DNA from: Candidatus Nomurabacteria bacterium RIFCSPLOWO2_01_FULL_39_17
GTDB lineage: Bacteria > Patescibacteriota > Minisyncoccia > Phycocordibacterales > UBA9973
Direction of reading: 5' to 3'
Length of the DNA stretch: 17,964 nt
Assembly: GCA_001785805.1 (NCBI GenBank)
Contig: MFUU01000023.1
Coordinates: 1 to 17,964, forward strand
The position numbers were made by a program, and so were the translations under genes. Every line of letters begins with the position of its first letter. The stretch's first letter is position 1. Shown one piece after another: positions 4,986-12,595 of the stretch. Below the pieces are notes generated by a model, which saw nothing but the letters and a program-made list of their open reading frames with translations, made no database searches and was not told the DNA's origin.

Positions 4986-7188
4986 TTGGCCATTTTTCAA
5001 CTATTAATAATTTTTTATCTTTAACCGGAAGCATACTCCAAATTTCTTCCGTGATAAATGGCATAAAGGGGTGGAGCAGTTTTATAAGAGCGACCAGTTG
5101 AGTGTATAAAATTGTTTTTGCCGAAATAATGTTTCTTCCCTCTACTATCTTTTTTTTAGATCTTTCGATAACGATATCGGCGAAAGTATGCCAGAAATAA
5201 TGATAAAGTTTTTCCGCCACTATATAGAATTTATATTCTTCCATCTCTTTCGTGATTTCTTTGATTAAGTTATTTAATTCTTCGTTAGACTTTTTATCCT
5301 CTTCATCGTATTCAGGTGCTTCTAAAATAGTAAAGTCTTTAATGTTACCCAGCACAAAACGTGCCGCATTCCAAATTTTATTTGAAAATTTGCTGTATGC
5401 TTTTACCTTTTGGATATCAAACTTGCTATCTGCTCCCGGACCGATACCAACAATCATAGACATTCGCAAAGCATCAGCGCCGTATTTTTCTATTACTTTT
5501 ATCGGATCTACGCCATTGTCTAGCGATTTACTGAATTTTTGTCCTTTAGCGTCGCGCAGTATTCCATGTAGATATATTGTTGCGAAGGGGATTTCACCCA
5601 CCAGATATTGCGACATAAGAATCATACGCGCTACCCAAAAGAACAATATCTCATAACCAGGATTTATCACGCTGGTCGGGTGAAAATTTTTTAAATCTTC
5701 TGTTTTGTTCGGCCAACCGAGCGTTGAAAACGTCCAAAGTCCGGAAGAAAACCACGTATCCAGCGTATCTTCATCCTGTGCATAATTTGCGTCGCAATAT
5801 TCACAAGTTGGCTTTTCTATGCTTACTATTGTTTCCAAACATTTACTAATTTGATCTTCTTTTCCGATTTTAGGGATACAGATTGGCTCGTGGTACCATA
5901 CGGGAATTCTGTGCCCGTACCATATTTGCCGGCTAATACACCAGTCACGCAGGTTCTCTATCCAATTAAAATAAACTTTTTCAAAATGTTCCGGCAGAAT
6001 TTTAATTTTCCCTTCCCGTACCGGCTCGAGCATAAGTTCTTTAAGCGATTTATTTCCCCGTGTAGGAATTTTTTTATTTACATCCACGAACCATTGAAGC
6101 ATAATTTGCGGTTCGATCATGCCGCCGGTTCTCTCCGCGGTTGCTACCCGATTTATATAATTTTCATCTACTTTTACCAACAAACCTTTCGTTTTTAATT
6201 TTTTAACGATTTTTTCTCTCGCCTCGCTGATTTTCATTCCCGCGAATTCACCGGCGATGGGGAGGAGTTTCCCGAACTGGTTAATGATTTGTTCTTTCCC
6301 CAATTTATATTTTTCCGCCAAAGCGAAATCTGCATGCGAATGCCAGGGGGTAATGGTCATCACTCCGGTACCGAATTCCATATCAATCACTTCATCTTTG
6401 ATTATCGTCGCCTCTATCGGTCCATTTATCCATTCCACAGTCATCTTTTGTCCGTGTTTATATTTGGCATATCTTTTATCTTTCGGGTGCATTACCACGT
6501 ATTTATCGCCGAACTTTGTTTCCGGCCTGGCCGTACCTATTTCAAAAGGCCCGTATTTCAAAGTATAAAATTTGCTTTTTCTTTCTTCGTATACCAACTC
6601 ATCATCAGAAATAACTGTCTGGCCTTTCGGATCCCAATTCACGATTCTGTGTCCGCGGTAAATCAATCCGTCGTCATACATTTGTTTAAACGCGGTTTTT
6701 ACGGCAACATTGCGAGCTTCGTCTAAGGTAAAAGCTTCGCGTGACCAGTCGAGAGAAGCGCCCATTTTTCGGAGCTGTGCAACTATTGTTTTTCTACTAT
6801 CGGCCACGAATTCGTCAACTCGTTTCAAAAATTTTTCCCGCCCCAAGTCTTTTTTTCTTAAACCTTCTTTTTCTAAAATTTTTGTAATTTTAGAATCCGT
6901 GGCTATAGCCGCATGGTCTGTACCCGGAAGCCACAACGTTCGCTTACCTTGCATTCTGTTGTAGCGAATCAGCGTATCCTGCATGGAATCTTCCAGAGTG
7001 TGGCCCAAATGAAGTACGCCGGTGGCATTTGGGGGAGGAAGAACTATTGAAAAACATGGAGCGTCAGATTTTGTTATACCCTTTTGTATACAGATATCAG
7101 GGTTAAAAAAACCGCTATCTTCCCATAGCTTGTAGATTTTTTCCTCTGTGTTTTTAGGGTCGTAAGATTTGAGTAATTTCCCGTCCAT
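4978..7188 (-). CDS. valS: Valyl-tRNA synthetase
   Basis: ValRS charges tRNA-Val with valine and edits misactivated threonine. The class I signatures are HLGH (60-63, within PPPNATGVLHLGH) and KFSKS (551-555). Between them lies the CP1 editing insertion, beginning with the IGTARPETKFGDKYVVMHP region and continuing to GMIEPQIMLQWFVDV. Then come the WCISRQIWYGHRIPVW block and an anticodon-binding helical domain ending in LLHPFMPFITEEIWSMLP. At 736 residues it is clearly shorter than the roughly 880-950 of common bacterial enzymes and ends about 25 residues after that block, without the C-terminal coiled coil. ATG 7188 is the predicted transcription start of an extended -10 promoter. A tRNA-Val (GAC) gene lies at 9429-9501 on the same strand. 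Confidence 0.97.
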   Translation of the reverse strand: MDGKLLKSYDPKNTEEKIYKLWEDSGFFNPDICIQKGITKSDAPCFSIVLPPPNATGVLHLGHTLEDSMQDTLIRYNRMQGKRTLWLPGTDHAAIATDSKITKILEKEGLRKKDLGREKFLKRVDEFVADSRKTIVAQLRKMGASLDWSREAFTLDEARNVAVKTAFKQMYDDGLIYRGHRIVNWDPKGQTVISDDELVYEERKSKFYTLKYGPFEIGTARPETKFGDKYVVMHPKDKRYAKYKHGQKMTVEWINGPIEATIIKDEVIDMEFGTGVMTITPWHSHADFALAEKYKLGKEQIINQFGKLLPIAGEFAGMKISEAREKIVKKLKTKGLLVKVDENYINRVATAERTGGMIEPQIMLQWFVDVNKKIPTRGNKSLKELMLEPVREGKIKILPEHFEKVYFNWIENLRDWCISRQIWYGHRIPVWYHEPICIPKIGKEDQISKCLETIVSIEKPTCEYCDANYAQDEDTLDTWFSSGLWTFSTLGWPNKTEDLKNFHPTSVINPGYEILFFWVARMILMSQYLVGEIPFATIYLHGILRDAKGQKFSKSLDNGVDPIKVIEKYGADALRMSMIVGIGPGADSKFDIQKVKAYSKFSNKIWNAARFVLGNIKDFTILEAPEYDEEDKKSNEELNNLIKEITKEMEEYKFYIVAEKLYHYFWHTFADIVIERSKKKIVEGRNIISAKTILYTQLVALIKLLHPFMPFITEEIWSMLPVKDKKLLIVEKWPNV

Positions 7189-7194
7189 ATCTAA

Positions 7195-7203
7195 ATAATA
7201 TCA
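7195..7203 (-). promoter_or_regulatory. Extended -10 promoter of valS
   Basis: The minus strand reads TGA-TATTAT, with the hexamer at 7195-7200. Its predicted transcription start is 7188, the A of the valS ATG, so the message is leaderless. The region at -35 is occupied by the GC palindrome at 7206-7225. Confidence 0.6.
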
Positions 7204-7205
7204 TA

Positions 7206-7225
7206 CCTGCCCGCCTCAGGCGAGG
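7206..7225. repeat. GC-rich palindrome between tsaD and valS
   Basis: The 20 bases contain the near-perfect palindrome CGCCTGAGGCG (minus-strand reading), flanked by CCT and GGCAGG. The element is far richer in GC than its surroundings and abuts the tsaD stop codon. It may act as a hairpin at the end of tsaD; no T-run follows. Confidence 0.45.
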
Positions 7226-8410
7226 TTAGAGCCTTAAATTACCAGTCGCTTTTATGTTTCGGATTCTTTTAACCTTGCCCTTATTTTTTATATATTGCAG
7301 ATATCCGGCAATGCCTATCATTATGGAATTATCGGTTGCTAATCCTTTTTCAGGAAAAAGGATTTTGATTTTAATATTTTTCTTTATTTCTTTCCTTAAA
7401 TATTTATTGGCTGAGACCCCGCCGGCAACTATCAGAGTTTTAATTTTGTATTTTTCCACAGCTTTCTGTGTTTTGTGAATCAATGTTTCTATTACGGCGT
7501 TTTCAAATTCCATCGCTATCTTTGCTTTTATTTTTTCGTCCAACTTGCCGATTTTTTTTATCAAATAAAGCACGGCAGTTTTCAACCCGGAAAAAGAAAA
7601 ATCAAAATTTTTCGTGTGTAGCATAGGTCTAGGCAAAGAAAGAGAAAAACCAAACCCCTGCGAACGTTGTTTTCCAATACCCGGATTTTCAACTGAGCTT
7701 ATATGCTTTTGTGAATGGTGACGTTGCGAAGCAGGATATTCCTGAGCAAGAGCATTAAGCGAAGTTCTAGTTCGTATTTTTTCTGCTAATCTTGAAATTT
7801 CTGGTCCGCCGGGATAGGGAAGGCCGAGCATTCGGGCAACTTTGTCAAATGCTTCACCGGCAGCATCGTCCAATGTTTCGCCGATAACTTTATAATTCAT
7901 ATTTTCTTTAACCAAAACTAGTTCGGTATGTCCGCCGGAAATTAGAAGCGCAATAGTCGGAAATTTAATTTTCTGTATTATAAATTTGCCTTTTTGTTTT
8001 CCAAATACCGAAAGAATATGCCCCTCCATATGGTTTACCGGAACAAGAGGACAACTCCACTTCTTGGCTAATTCTTTGGCGAAAACTATGCCTGCCCAAA
8101 GCGCTGGCTCAAGTCCAGGCCCTGAGGTGACAGCAATTAGATCAACTGGTTTAGTCGTTAGGTCTTGCCTAACGATAATTTTAACCTTCTTTAATACTTT
8201 CCCTAAGAGAATAGGCAAGTTCTTTATATGTTCTCTCTTGGCAAGCATCGGGTACACCCCGCCGTAGGGCGCATGGATTTTAACCTGCGAGGCGACATTG
8301 TTTGCCAAAACTCGAAAACTTACATCTCCGCTATAGCGTAGATTGTTTTTTGTTTCTAATATGCTTATAGCTGTTTCATCGCAGGATGTTTCAATTGAAA
8401 GTATTTTCAT
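7226..8410 (-). CDS. tsaD: tRNA N6-adenosine threonylcarbamoyltransferase TsaD, with a ~45-residue insertion
   Basis: TsaD transfers threonylcarbamoyl to A37 of tRNAs that read ANN codons. It is essential in most bacteria and works with TsaB and TsaE. Visible are the N-terminal ILSIETSCDETA, the metal-binding histidines in NHMEGH (127 and 131), ISGGHTELVLV, DDAAGEAFDKVARMLGLPYPGGPE, FSFSGLKTAVLY, GGVSANKYLR and the third metal ligand in GLATDN (Asp360). At 394 residues it is longer than the usual about 340. The excess sits at about 211-256, between PEISRLAEK and LPRPM, where relatives have some ten residues. The extra segment is rich in Q, H, S and R and poor in K/I, unlike the rest. A promoter (TTGATT 8441-8446, TAGATT 8419-8424, minus) starts transcription about two bases before ATG 8410. 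It follows the DNA glycosylase gene by 32 bases. Confidence 0.95.
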   Translation of the reverse strand: MKILSIETSCDETAISILETKNNLRYSGDVSFRVLANNVASQVKIHAPYGGVYPMLAKREHIKNLPILLGKVLKKVKIIVRQDLTTKPVDLIAVTSGPGLEPALWAGIVFAKELAKKWSCPLVPVNHMEGHILSVFGKQKGKFIIQKIKFPTIALLISGGHTELVLVKENMNYKVIGETLDDAAGEAFDKVARMLGLPYPGGPEISRLAEKIRTRTSLNALAQEYPASQRHHSQKHISSVENPGIGKQRSQGFGFSLSLPRPMLHTKNFDFSFSGLKTAVLYLIKKIGKLDEKIKAKIAMEFENAVIETLIHKTQKAVEKYKIKTLIVAGGVSANKYLRKEIKKNIKIKILFPEKGLATDNSIMIGIAGYLQYIKNKGKVKRIRNIKATGNLRL

Positions 8411-8418
8411 GCTTTTCT

Positions 8419-8446
8419 AATCTAACAGGTTCTTATCGAAAATCAA
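8419..8446 (-). promoter_or_regulatory. Promoter of tsaD
   Basis: On the minus strand TTGATT (8441-8446) and TAGATT (8419-8424) are 16 bases apart, with TGT before the -10. The predicted start is about two bases before the ATG. The -35 overlaps the stop codon of the upstream glycosylase gene. Confidence 0.55.
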
Positions 8447-9414
8447 AGTCTAATTTCTTTTTCCAACCAATCAATTTTCTCGTTTTTTCTTCTCCAAAAT
8501 ACATCTTCCCAAATATAATGAACTGCCAGCATGGAATATTTACCATATAATTTCTTAATATCGTCTTTGATTTTCTCTGCGGGAATTAACGATTTTTTAT
8601 AAAAGAGTTGGGAATATATTTTTTGTTGCCAAGGCGCAATGTGGTCAAAAGTATTGTATTGATGACAAACTTCAAAAAGAAGTATGCGGGCAGTCTCTGG
8701 TCCGACCCCGTATAATTTTAACAACTCTTGTTTTGCTTTTTCTTGATCAAGCGATCTAAGTTTCTGTTCATCAACTTTGTTTTCGGCAAAATCTTGCGAT
8801 AATTGTTTAATAAATTTAGCCCGATAGCCAATTTTTAAATCTCTTAAATTCTGTTTAGAAACTCCTTTTAATCTGTTGGGTAACCAAATCGCAAAAATTT
8901 CTTTATTATCAAATTTTAGTTTTATTCCATAGTTATCTAGTAGGGCATTCATCATTTGAACTGTTCGTCTGACTGTAGCATTTTGTAAAACCACAGCAAT
9001 AATAAGGAGTTCATACAGATTGTGGGCGCTTGAATTTCTCATCCCCAGCCACTTTTTAAAGATCGGATAAAAACGTCTGTCTTGTTTTGCTAACTTGTTA
9101 AATTCTTTTAAATTGGCATTTAGATCAAAACGCCAGATTATTTCATACTTTATATTTTCAATTTCTTTTTCAAAAATATTTTTATCATAAAAAACTGATA
9201 CCTTTATTTTTGGTTTTTGAATTTCTCCTTTATTTTCAACTTTCAGACCGAATAATCTTTTTCCGATTCTTATTGCTTGCCAGTATTTTCCGGTTTTCCA
9301 GTCGCTAAGTTTATCCAGGAAATGTGAAGATTTATGGAACGTACCATCAAAATGAAATGGGGAACTTGGAAAGATTAAAAATTCTTTTGTATTTTTTAAA
9401 ACCGAAGTTTTCAT
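8443..9414 (-). CDS. HhH-GPD family DNA glycosylase (AlkA/OGG-like)
   Basis: This is a base-excision repair enzyme predicted to flip and remove damaged bases. The 323 residues have an N-terminal beta-rich domain (about 1-100) of the type found in AlkA and OGG1, then a helical HhH-GPD core. The hairpin is LLKLYGVGPETARILLFEV (about 231-249) and the expected catalytic aspartate is Asp257 in NTFDHIAPWQQ. The position occupied by the Schiff-base lysine in OGG1 is a glutamate here (GVGPET), so a monofunctional AlkA-like enzyme is more likely than a bifunctional lyase. There is no C-terminal iron-sulphur cysteine cluster. The damaged base it acts on cannot be told. The ATG is 14 bases after the 3' end of tRNA-Val with no promoter between, so it is probably carried on the tRNA transcript. 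Confidence 0.8.
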   Translation of the reverse strand: MKTSVLKNTKEFLIFPSSPFHFDGTFHKSSHFLDKLSDWKTGKYWQAIRIGKRLFGLKVENKGEIQKPKIKVSVFYDKNIFEKEIENIKYEIIWRFDLNANLKEFNKLAKQDRRFYPIFKKWLGMRNSSAHNLYELLIIAVVLQNATVRRTVQMMNALLDNYGIKLKFDNKEIFAIWLPNRLKGVSKQNLRDLKIGYRAKFIKQLSQDFAENKVDEQKLRSLDQEKAKQELLKLYGVGPETARILLFEVCHQYNTFDHIAPWQQKIYSQLFYKKSLIPAEKIKDDIKKLYGKYSMLAVHYIWEDVFWRRKNEKIDWLEKEIRL

Positions 9415-9428
9415 AATTTTATTTCTAG

Positions 9429-9501
9429 TGCGCGATACAGGATTCGAACCTGTGGCCTACCCCACGTCAAGGGGTCGCTCTACCAACTGAGCTAACCGCG
9501 C
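9429..9501 (-). tRNA. tRNA-Val (GAC anticodon)
   Basis: On the minus strand: acceptor GCGCGGT/ATCGCGC, D stem GCTC/GAGC with loop AGTTGGTA, anticodon stem ACCCC/GGGGT with loop TTGACGT (anticodon GAC), T stem ACAGG/CCTGT with loop TTCGAAT. Discriminator A, no encoded CCA. G18, G19 and U55 are canonical. Two degraded copies of its 5' half precede it. Confidence 0.96.
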
Positions 9502-9520
9502 ATTACATCACCATCGTTAC

Positions 9521-9542
9521 CTACCAAAACAGCTAACCGCGC
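9521..9542 (-). pseudogene. Degenerate tRNA-Val 5'-half copy, proximal
   Basis: On the minus strand it begins 41 bases upstream of the real tRNA start and matches its first 22 bases at 19 positions. The D-arm CAG is replaced by GTT; the strand that would close the D stem is changed as well. No anticodon or T arm follows. Confidence 0.65.
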
Positions 9543-9552
9543 GCGTATTTCA

Positions 9553-9580
9553 GGCGTCGCTACAACCGAACCAACCGCGC
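9553..9580 (-). pseudogene. Degenerate tRNA-Val 5'-half copy, distal
   Basis: On the minus strand, 38 bases further upstream, 28 bases follow the real tRNA from the acceptor to the anticodon stem, with about four substitutions and three deleted bases. It starts GCGCGGTT and reads into CGAC, as the real gene does. Both decayed copies are preceded by an AAATAC-like string. Confidence 0.6.
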
Positions 9581-9635
9581 GTATTTTTAATACCGTTCTC
9601 ACTATACAAAAAAACTTCAGCAAAAACAAACGTTA

Positions 9636-9644
9636 TGCTATGCT
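9636..9644 (+). promoter_or_regulatory. Extended -10 promoter of the mutarotase gene
   Basis: TGC-TATGCT (hexamer 9639-9644) predicts a transcription start at 9651, the A of the start codon. The rest of 9581-9650 is AT-rich with no clear -35; it also holds the unidentified promoter of the tRNA-Val transcript on the other strand. Confidence 0.5.
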
Positions 9645-9650
9645 ATTCCT

Positions 9651-10487
9651 ATGATTGAAAATCCCAGAGAAGGACGACAGCCATTAAAAATAGAAACCAT
9701 AAAAGGACCCAATGATAGTGAAGTTTCTTATTGTCCGGAAAGAGGAGGTATTATTACCTCAATAAAATTGCAAGGACGGGAAATTCTTTATTTAGATCAA
9801 ATAACTTTTCAAGACCCCAAGGTAAGCGTCAAGGGTGGCATACCTATACTTTTTCCAAATGCCGGACCAATCAAGGGTCCCGAATTTCCTAGTCTTGAGA
9901 AACATGGATTTGCGCGAAATTTAAGATGGCGTGGCGAACGCGGGCAGAGTGTTTTTATGGAAACATTAAATGCGGATGATAATACTAAAAAAATTTTTCC
10001 CTTTAACTTTATGCTTTCTATTGGTGGGCGATTTAACAAAGACGGTTCAGTTTCTCTGAACCAATCAGTACAAAATTTAGAACAGGAACAAACATTACCC
10101 GTATCAATGGGACTTCATCCATATTTTTGTGTATCCCATGAATCAAAAAAAGATATAAAATTTAGTTTTGAAGGTGGAGATTTGATAGAACAAGGAGTGG
10201 AAACATGGTCTAACGGAGGTGTTATTTCTATTGAAAATCCCAAGCTTCATGATTCTAAAGCTGTATTAAGGGTTGTCATACCGTTTTTGGGTACGCTTAT
10301 TATAGATGTTTCCAAAGAATATAAAAGGATTTGGGTCTGGTCATTACCTGGTAAAGATTTTGTATGTATTGAACCAGTAATGCGTGATAGCGGGGGACTT
10401 GTAAATGATCCAGAACATATAAATCCTGGGATGGTATTAAATGCTGAGATAAATATCAGGCTCAAGGATAAAGCTAAAAAGAAATAG
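9651..10487 (+). CDS. Aldose 1-epimerase / hexose-phosphate mutarotase family protein
   Basis: The galactose-mutarotase-fold proteins interconvert the alpha and beta anomers of sugars or sugar phosphates. The 278 residues carry the family landmarks: RGGIITSIKLQGREILY (31-47), GGIPILFPNAGPI (62-74), KHGFARN with His85, GLHPYF with His156 as the likely general acid, and CIEPVM with Glu241 as the likely base. The GGIPILFPN and KHGFAR blocks are nearer to the glucose-6-phosphate epimerase (YeaD) group than to GalM, but the sugar is not certain. The start is fixed by an extended -10 promoter whose predicted start is the ATG itself. Its 3' end overlaps the convergent gdhA by 14 bases. Confidence 0.85.
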   Translation: MIENPREGRQPLKIETIKGPNDSEVSYCPERGGIITSIKLQGREILYLDQITFQDPKVSVKGGIPILFPNAGPIKGPEFPSLEKHGFARNLRWRGERGQSVFMETLNADDNTKKIFPFNFMLSIGGRFNKDGSVSLNQSVQNLEQEQTLPVSMGLHPYFCVSHESKKDIKFSFEGGDLIEQGVETWSNGGVISIENPKLHDSKAVLRVVIPFLGTLIIDVSKEYKRIWVWSLPGKDFVCIEPVMRDSGGLVNDPEHINPGMVLNAEINIRLKDKAKKK

Positions 10488-11778
10488 TTTTTGCCTGAAT
10501 TCTTTCAAGGGCTAAAATAAATGCGCCCATGCGGAGCGAAGTTTTAGATTCTTTAGATTTTTGTAAAATTTTCTTAGCCGCATCTTCTATCATAGAGTGG
10601 AGTTTTGCAAAAACTTCTTTTTCACTCCAGTGCTCATTCTTTAGATTTTGTTCCCATTCGAAATACGATACTGTTACGCCCCCAGAGTTCGCCAAAATAT
10701 CCGGCACAACCGGAATACCCTTTTTAAATAAAATTTCGTCAGCTTCCGGCGCTATGGGGCCGTTGGCAAGTTCCATAATTGCCCTGGCTCTTATATTACC
10801 CGCATTTTTGTCAGTTATGACGTTTTCAAATGCGGCGGGGATTAAGAGATCGCAGGAAAGTTCTAGAAGTTCTCTATTGGTAATATTTTTACTATTCATA
10901 AAACCCGAGAGGAAACCGGTATTTTTTTTATGTTCGGTAAGCTTTTCTATATCAAGGCCATCTGCATTATAAATCCCGCCTTTTGAATCCGAGATGGCGA
11001 TTATCTTGTGTCCGTGTTCGGTAAAAGTTTTTGCCGCATTGTTTCCCACATTGCCGAAACCCTGCACTACTATATTGCATTTCTCAGGCAAATTCATATA
11101 TGTGCGCAGGGAATTAAAAACATAAAATCCACCAAGCCCGGTGGCCGATCCGCGTCCTTCGGATCCACCTTTCTCTATTGGCTTGCCAGTAAACCCCGCA
11201 CCAAAATTTTTAAGCCACTCCTTATCTTCTGAATTTGAATGTTTTAGTGAAATTTGGTACGGGGCAAGAGTTGCACCTTGTTCTTTGTAGCCAGATTGTT
11301 TTGCAAATTCATCAGCCATCCAGGCCATTATCTCTGGCGTAGTATTTACGTCCGGAGCGGGGACATCTTTATACGGACCCAATACATCAGCCAGACCCCT
11401 TACCCATCCGCGCGAGAGCCGTTCCAATTCGCCTTTTGATAGATCTTTGGGTGAAACTGTGATTCCGCCCTTGCCTCCACCCATAGAAATTCCTGCCACT
11501 GCGCATTTAAGTGTCATCCAGAAAGCGAGCGCTTTGACTTCGTTGATTTCAATCTCGGGATGATATCTAATGCCCCCTTTATAAGGTCCGAGAGCGTTGT
11601 TGTATTCTACTCGATATCCCTCAAAAATCTTTACAGAACCGTTATCCATTTTTACTGGTATAAAGATTCTTATATCCCGATTCGGCTGGCGCAATTTCTT
11701 TATAAATTCATCGTCAAAATTTTTAATTTTAGCAACTTTATCCAACTGCGTCATTGCGTTTTCGAAAGGATTTTTCAT
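10474..11778 (-). CDS. gdhA: Glutamate dehydrogenase (Glu/Leu/Phe/Val dehydrogenase family)
   Basis: The enzyme interconverts glutamate and 2-oxoglutarate plus ammonia with NAD(P). The 434 residues match the hexameric family. Visible are GGIRYHP (68-74), the substrate lysine in MTLKCAV (91), the catalytic glycine-rich loop GGGKGG with Lys103, DVLGPYKDVPAPDVNT (containing the catalytic aspartate), and a Rossmann motif VQGFGNVGNNAA in the second half. The active-site blocks suit glutamate rather than leucine or phenylalanine, but specificity is an inference. Its ATG overlaps the stop of the upstream glmU-like gene (ATGA), so the two are translationally coupled. It is convergent with the mutarotase, sharing 14 bases at the 3' ends. 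Confidence 0.93.
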   Translation of the reverse strand: MKNPFENAMTQLDKVAKIKNFDDEFIKKLRQPNRDIRIFIPVKMDNGSVKIFEGYRVEYNNALGPYKGGIRYHPEIEINEVKALAFWMTLKCAVAGISMGGGKGGITVSPKDLSKGELERLSRGWVRGLADVLGPYKDVPAPDVNTTPEIMAWMADEFAKQSGYKEQGATLAPYQISLKHSNSEDKEWLKNFGAGFTGKPIEKGGSEGRGSATGLGGFYVFNSLRTYMNLPEKCNIVVQGFGNVGNNAAKTFTEHGHKIIAISDSKGGIYNADGLDIEKLTEHKKNTGFLSGFMNSKNITNRELLELSCDLLIPAAFENVITDKNAGNIRARAIMELANGPIAPEADEILFKKGIPVVPDILANSGGVTVSYFEWEQNLKNEHWSEKEVFAKLHSMIEDAAKKILQKSKESKTSLRMGAFILALERIQAKTISF

Positions 11779-12530
11779 AGTTCGCCAATTGTAACAAAAT
11801 TTTCTAATATATCAAGTTCTTCTTTTGAATTGGCGCCAAGCGCTTCGCGCATATCTATATCTATAGATTTTATCCTCGCTTTTTCTTCAGTCGCTATTTT
11901 AATCAAGTCAGTCAGGTAATATTCTTTTTGGATATTTTCGTTTTTAATCTTCCTTAAATTTTTCCAAAGCCATTCGGCATCGAAAACATAACATCCGGCA
12001 TTGACTTCTGTTATATTTTTTTCTTTTTCATTTGCATCTTTATATTCGCGAATGCCGACGACTTTTCCATCCTCTCGTAAAATCCTGCCGAAAGCTTTAA
12101 ATCCGCTTTTCCAATCCTTGAAATCCGAAACCCTCGTAGTTGTAAGAGTTATTATCGCGTCAGACCTTAAATGCCTATCTATTAAATTTTTTATGGTTGT
12201 AGCTGATATAAACGGCATGTCTCCTTGGAGCACCAGTATGTGCTCCGTACCTCTCGCTATATCCTGCGCGCAGGCCAGGGCATGCCCGGTGCCGAGTTGT
12301 TCTTCCTGCGGGGCGTAAAGATATGAATCTCCAAGTTCGGATTTTACTAATTCTGCTCTGTATCCAACCACAACGATTGGTCTTTCGACAGAAACTTTTT
12401 TTACCGACTCCAGTAAATGCCTTACCAGAGGTTTGTTGGCAAGGAGAATTAAAACCTTCGGCAGTTCGCTCTGCATTCTTTTTCCCTTGCCGGCGGCCAA
12501 AATCACAATTTTTACTTTATTTGAATCCAT
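11775..12530 (-). CDS. GlmU-type nucleotidyltransferase, uridylyltransferase domain only
   Basis: The N-terminal domain of GlmU makes UDP-GlcNAc from UTP and GlcNAc-1-phosphate for cell-wall synthesis. The 251 residues show LAAGKGKRM (11-19), PKVL (24-27), QLGTGHA (78-84), QGDMP (102-106, the metal-binding aspartate), TEVNAGCYVFD, KEYYLTD and LGANSKEEL. This covers the Rossmann-like domain and ends there. Full GlmU (about 450 residues) continues into a left-handed beta-helix acetyltransferase, which is absent here and not in the neighbouring gene. Either a separate acetyltransferase exists elsewhere or the enzyme acts on another sugar phosphate. It is co-transcribed with gdhA (ATGA overlap) from a promoter at 12541-12569 on the minus strand. 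Confidence 0.85.
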   Translation of the reverse strand: MDSNKVKIVILAAGKGKRMQSELPKVLILLANKPLVRHLLESVKKVSVERPIVVVGYRAELVKSELGDSYLYAPQEEQLGTGHALACAQDIARGTEHILVLQGDMPFISATTIKNLIDRHLRSDAIITLTTTRVSDFKDWKSGFKAFGRILREDGKVVGIREYKDANEKEKNITEVNAGCYVFDAEWLWKNLRKIKNENIQKEYYLTDLIKIATEEKARIKSIDIDMREALGANSKEELDILENFVTIGEL

Positions 12531-12540
12531 TTATGGTCTT

Positions 12541-12569
12541 AGTATAGCGGATTGAGACTCAGTTTTCAA
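12541..12569 (-). promoter_or_regulatory. Promoter of the glmU-like/gdhA operon
   Basis: On the minus strand TTGAAA (12564-12569) and TATACT (12541-12546) are exactly 17 bases apart. The predicted start is about four bases before ATG 12530. The region is shared with the divergent kinase promoter; only 65 bases separate the two start codons. Confidence 0.7.
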
Positions 12570-12579
12570 TCAGATATTA

Positions 12580-12588
12580 TGCTAAAAT
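12580..12588 (+). promoter_or_regulatory. Extended -10 promoter of the PfkB kinase
   Basis: TGC-TAAAAT (hexamer 12583-12588) lies in TATGCTAAAATAT, identical to the box before 3307. The predicted start (12595) is one base before the ATG. No good -35 is visible. Confidence 0.6.
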
Positions 12589-12595
12589 ATGAATT

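Noticed and set aside
4986..5000. TTG start for the PrsW gene
   Set aside because: An in-frame ATG 15 bases later gives a normal N-terminus and the usual short overlap with valS.
9502..9580. Additional functional tRNA-Val genes
   Set aside because: Only 5' halves are present; D stems are broken and no anticodon or T arms follow.
9429..9650. Integration site of a mobile element at tRNA-Val
   Set aside because: The repeats are 5' halves upstream of the gene, and no integrase or transposase gene is nearby.
10474..10487. 14-base overlap of the mutarotase and gdhA 3' ends as an antisense regulator
   Set aside because: Short convergent overlaps are common in compact genomes; nothing further supports regulation.
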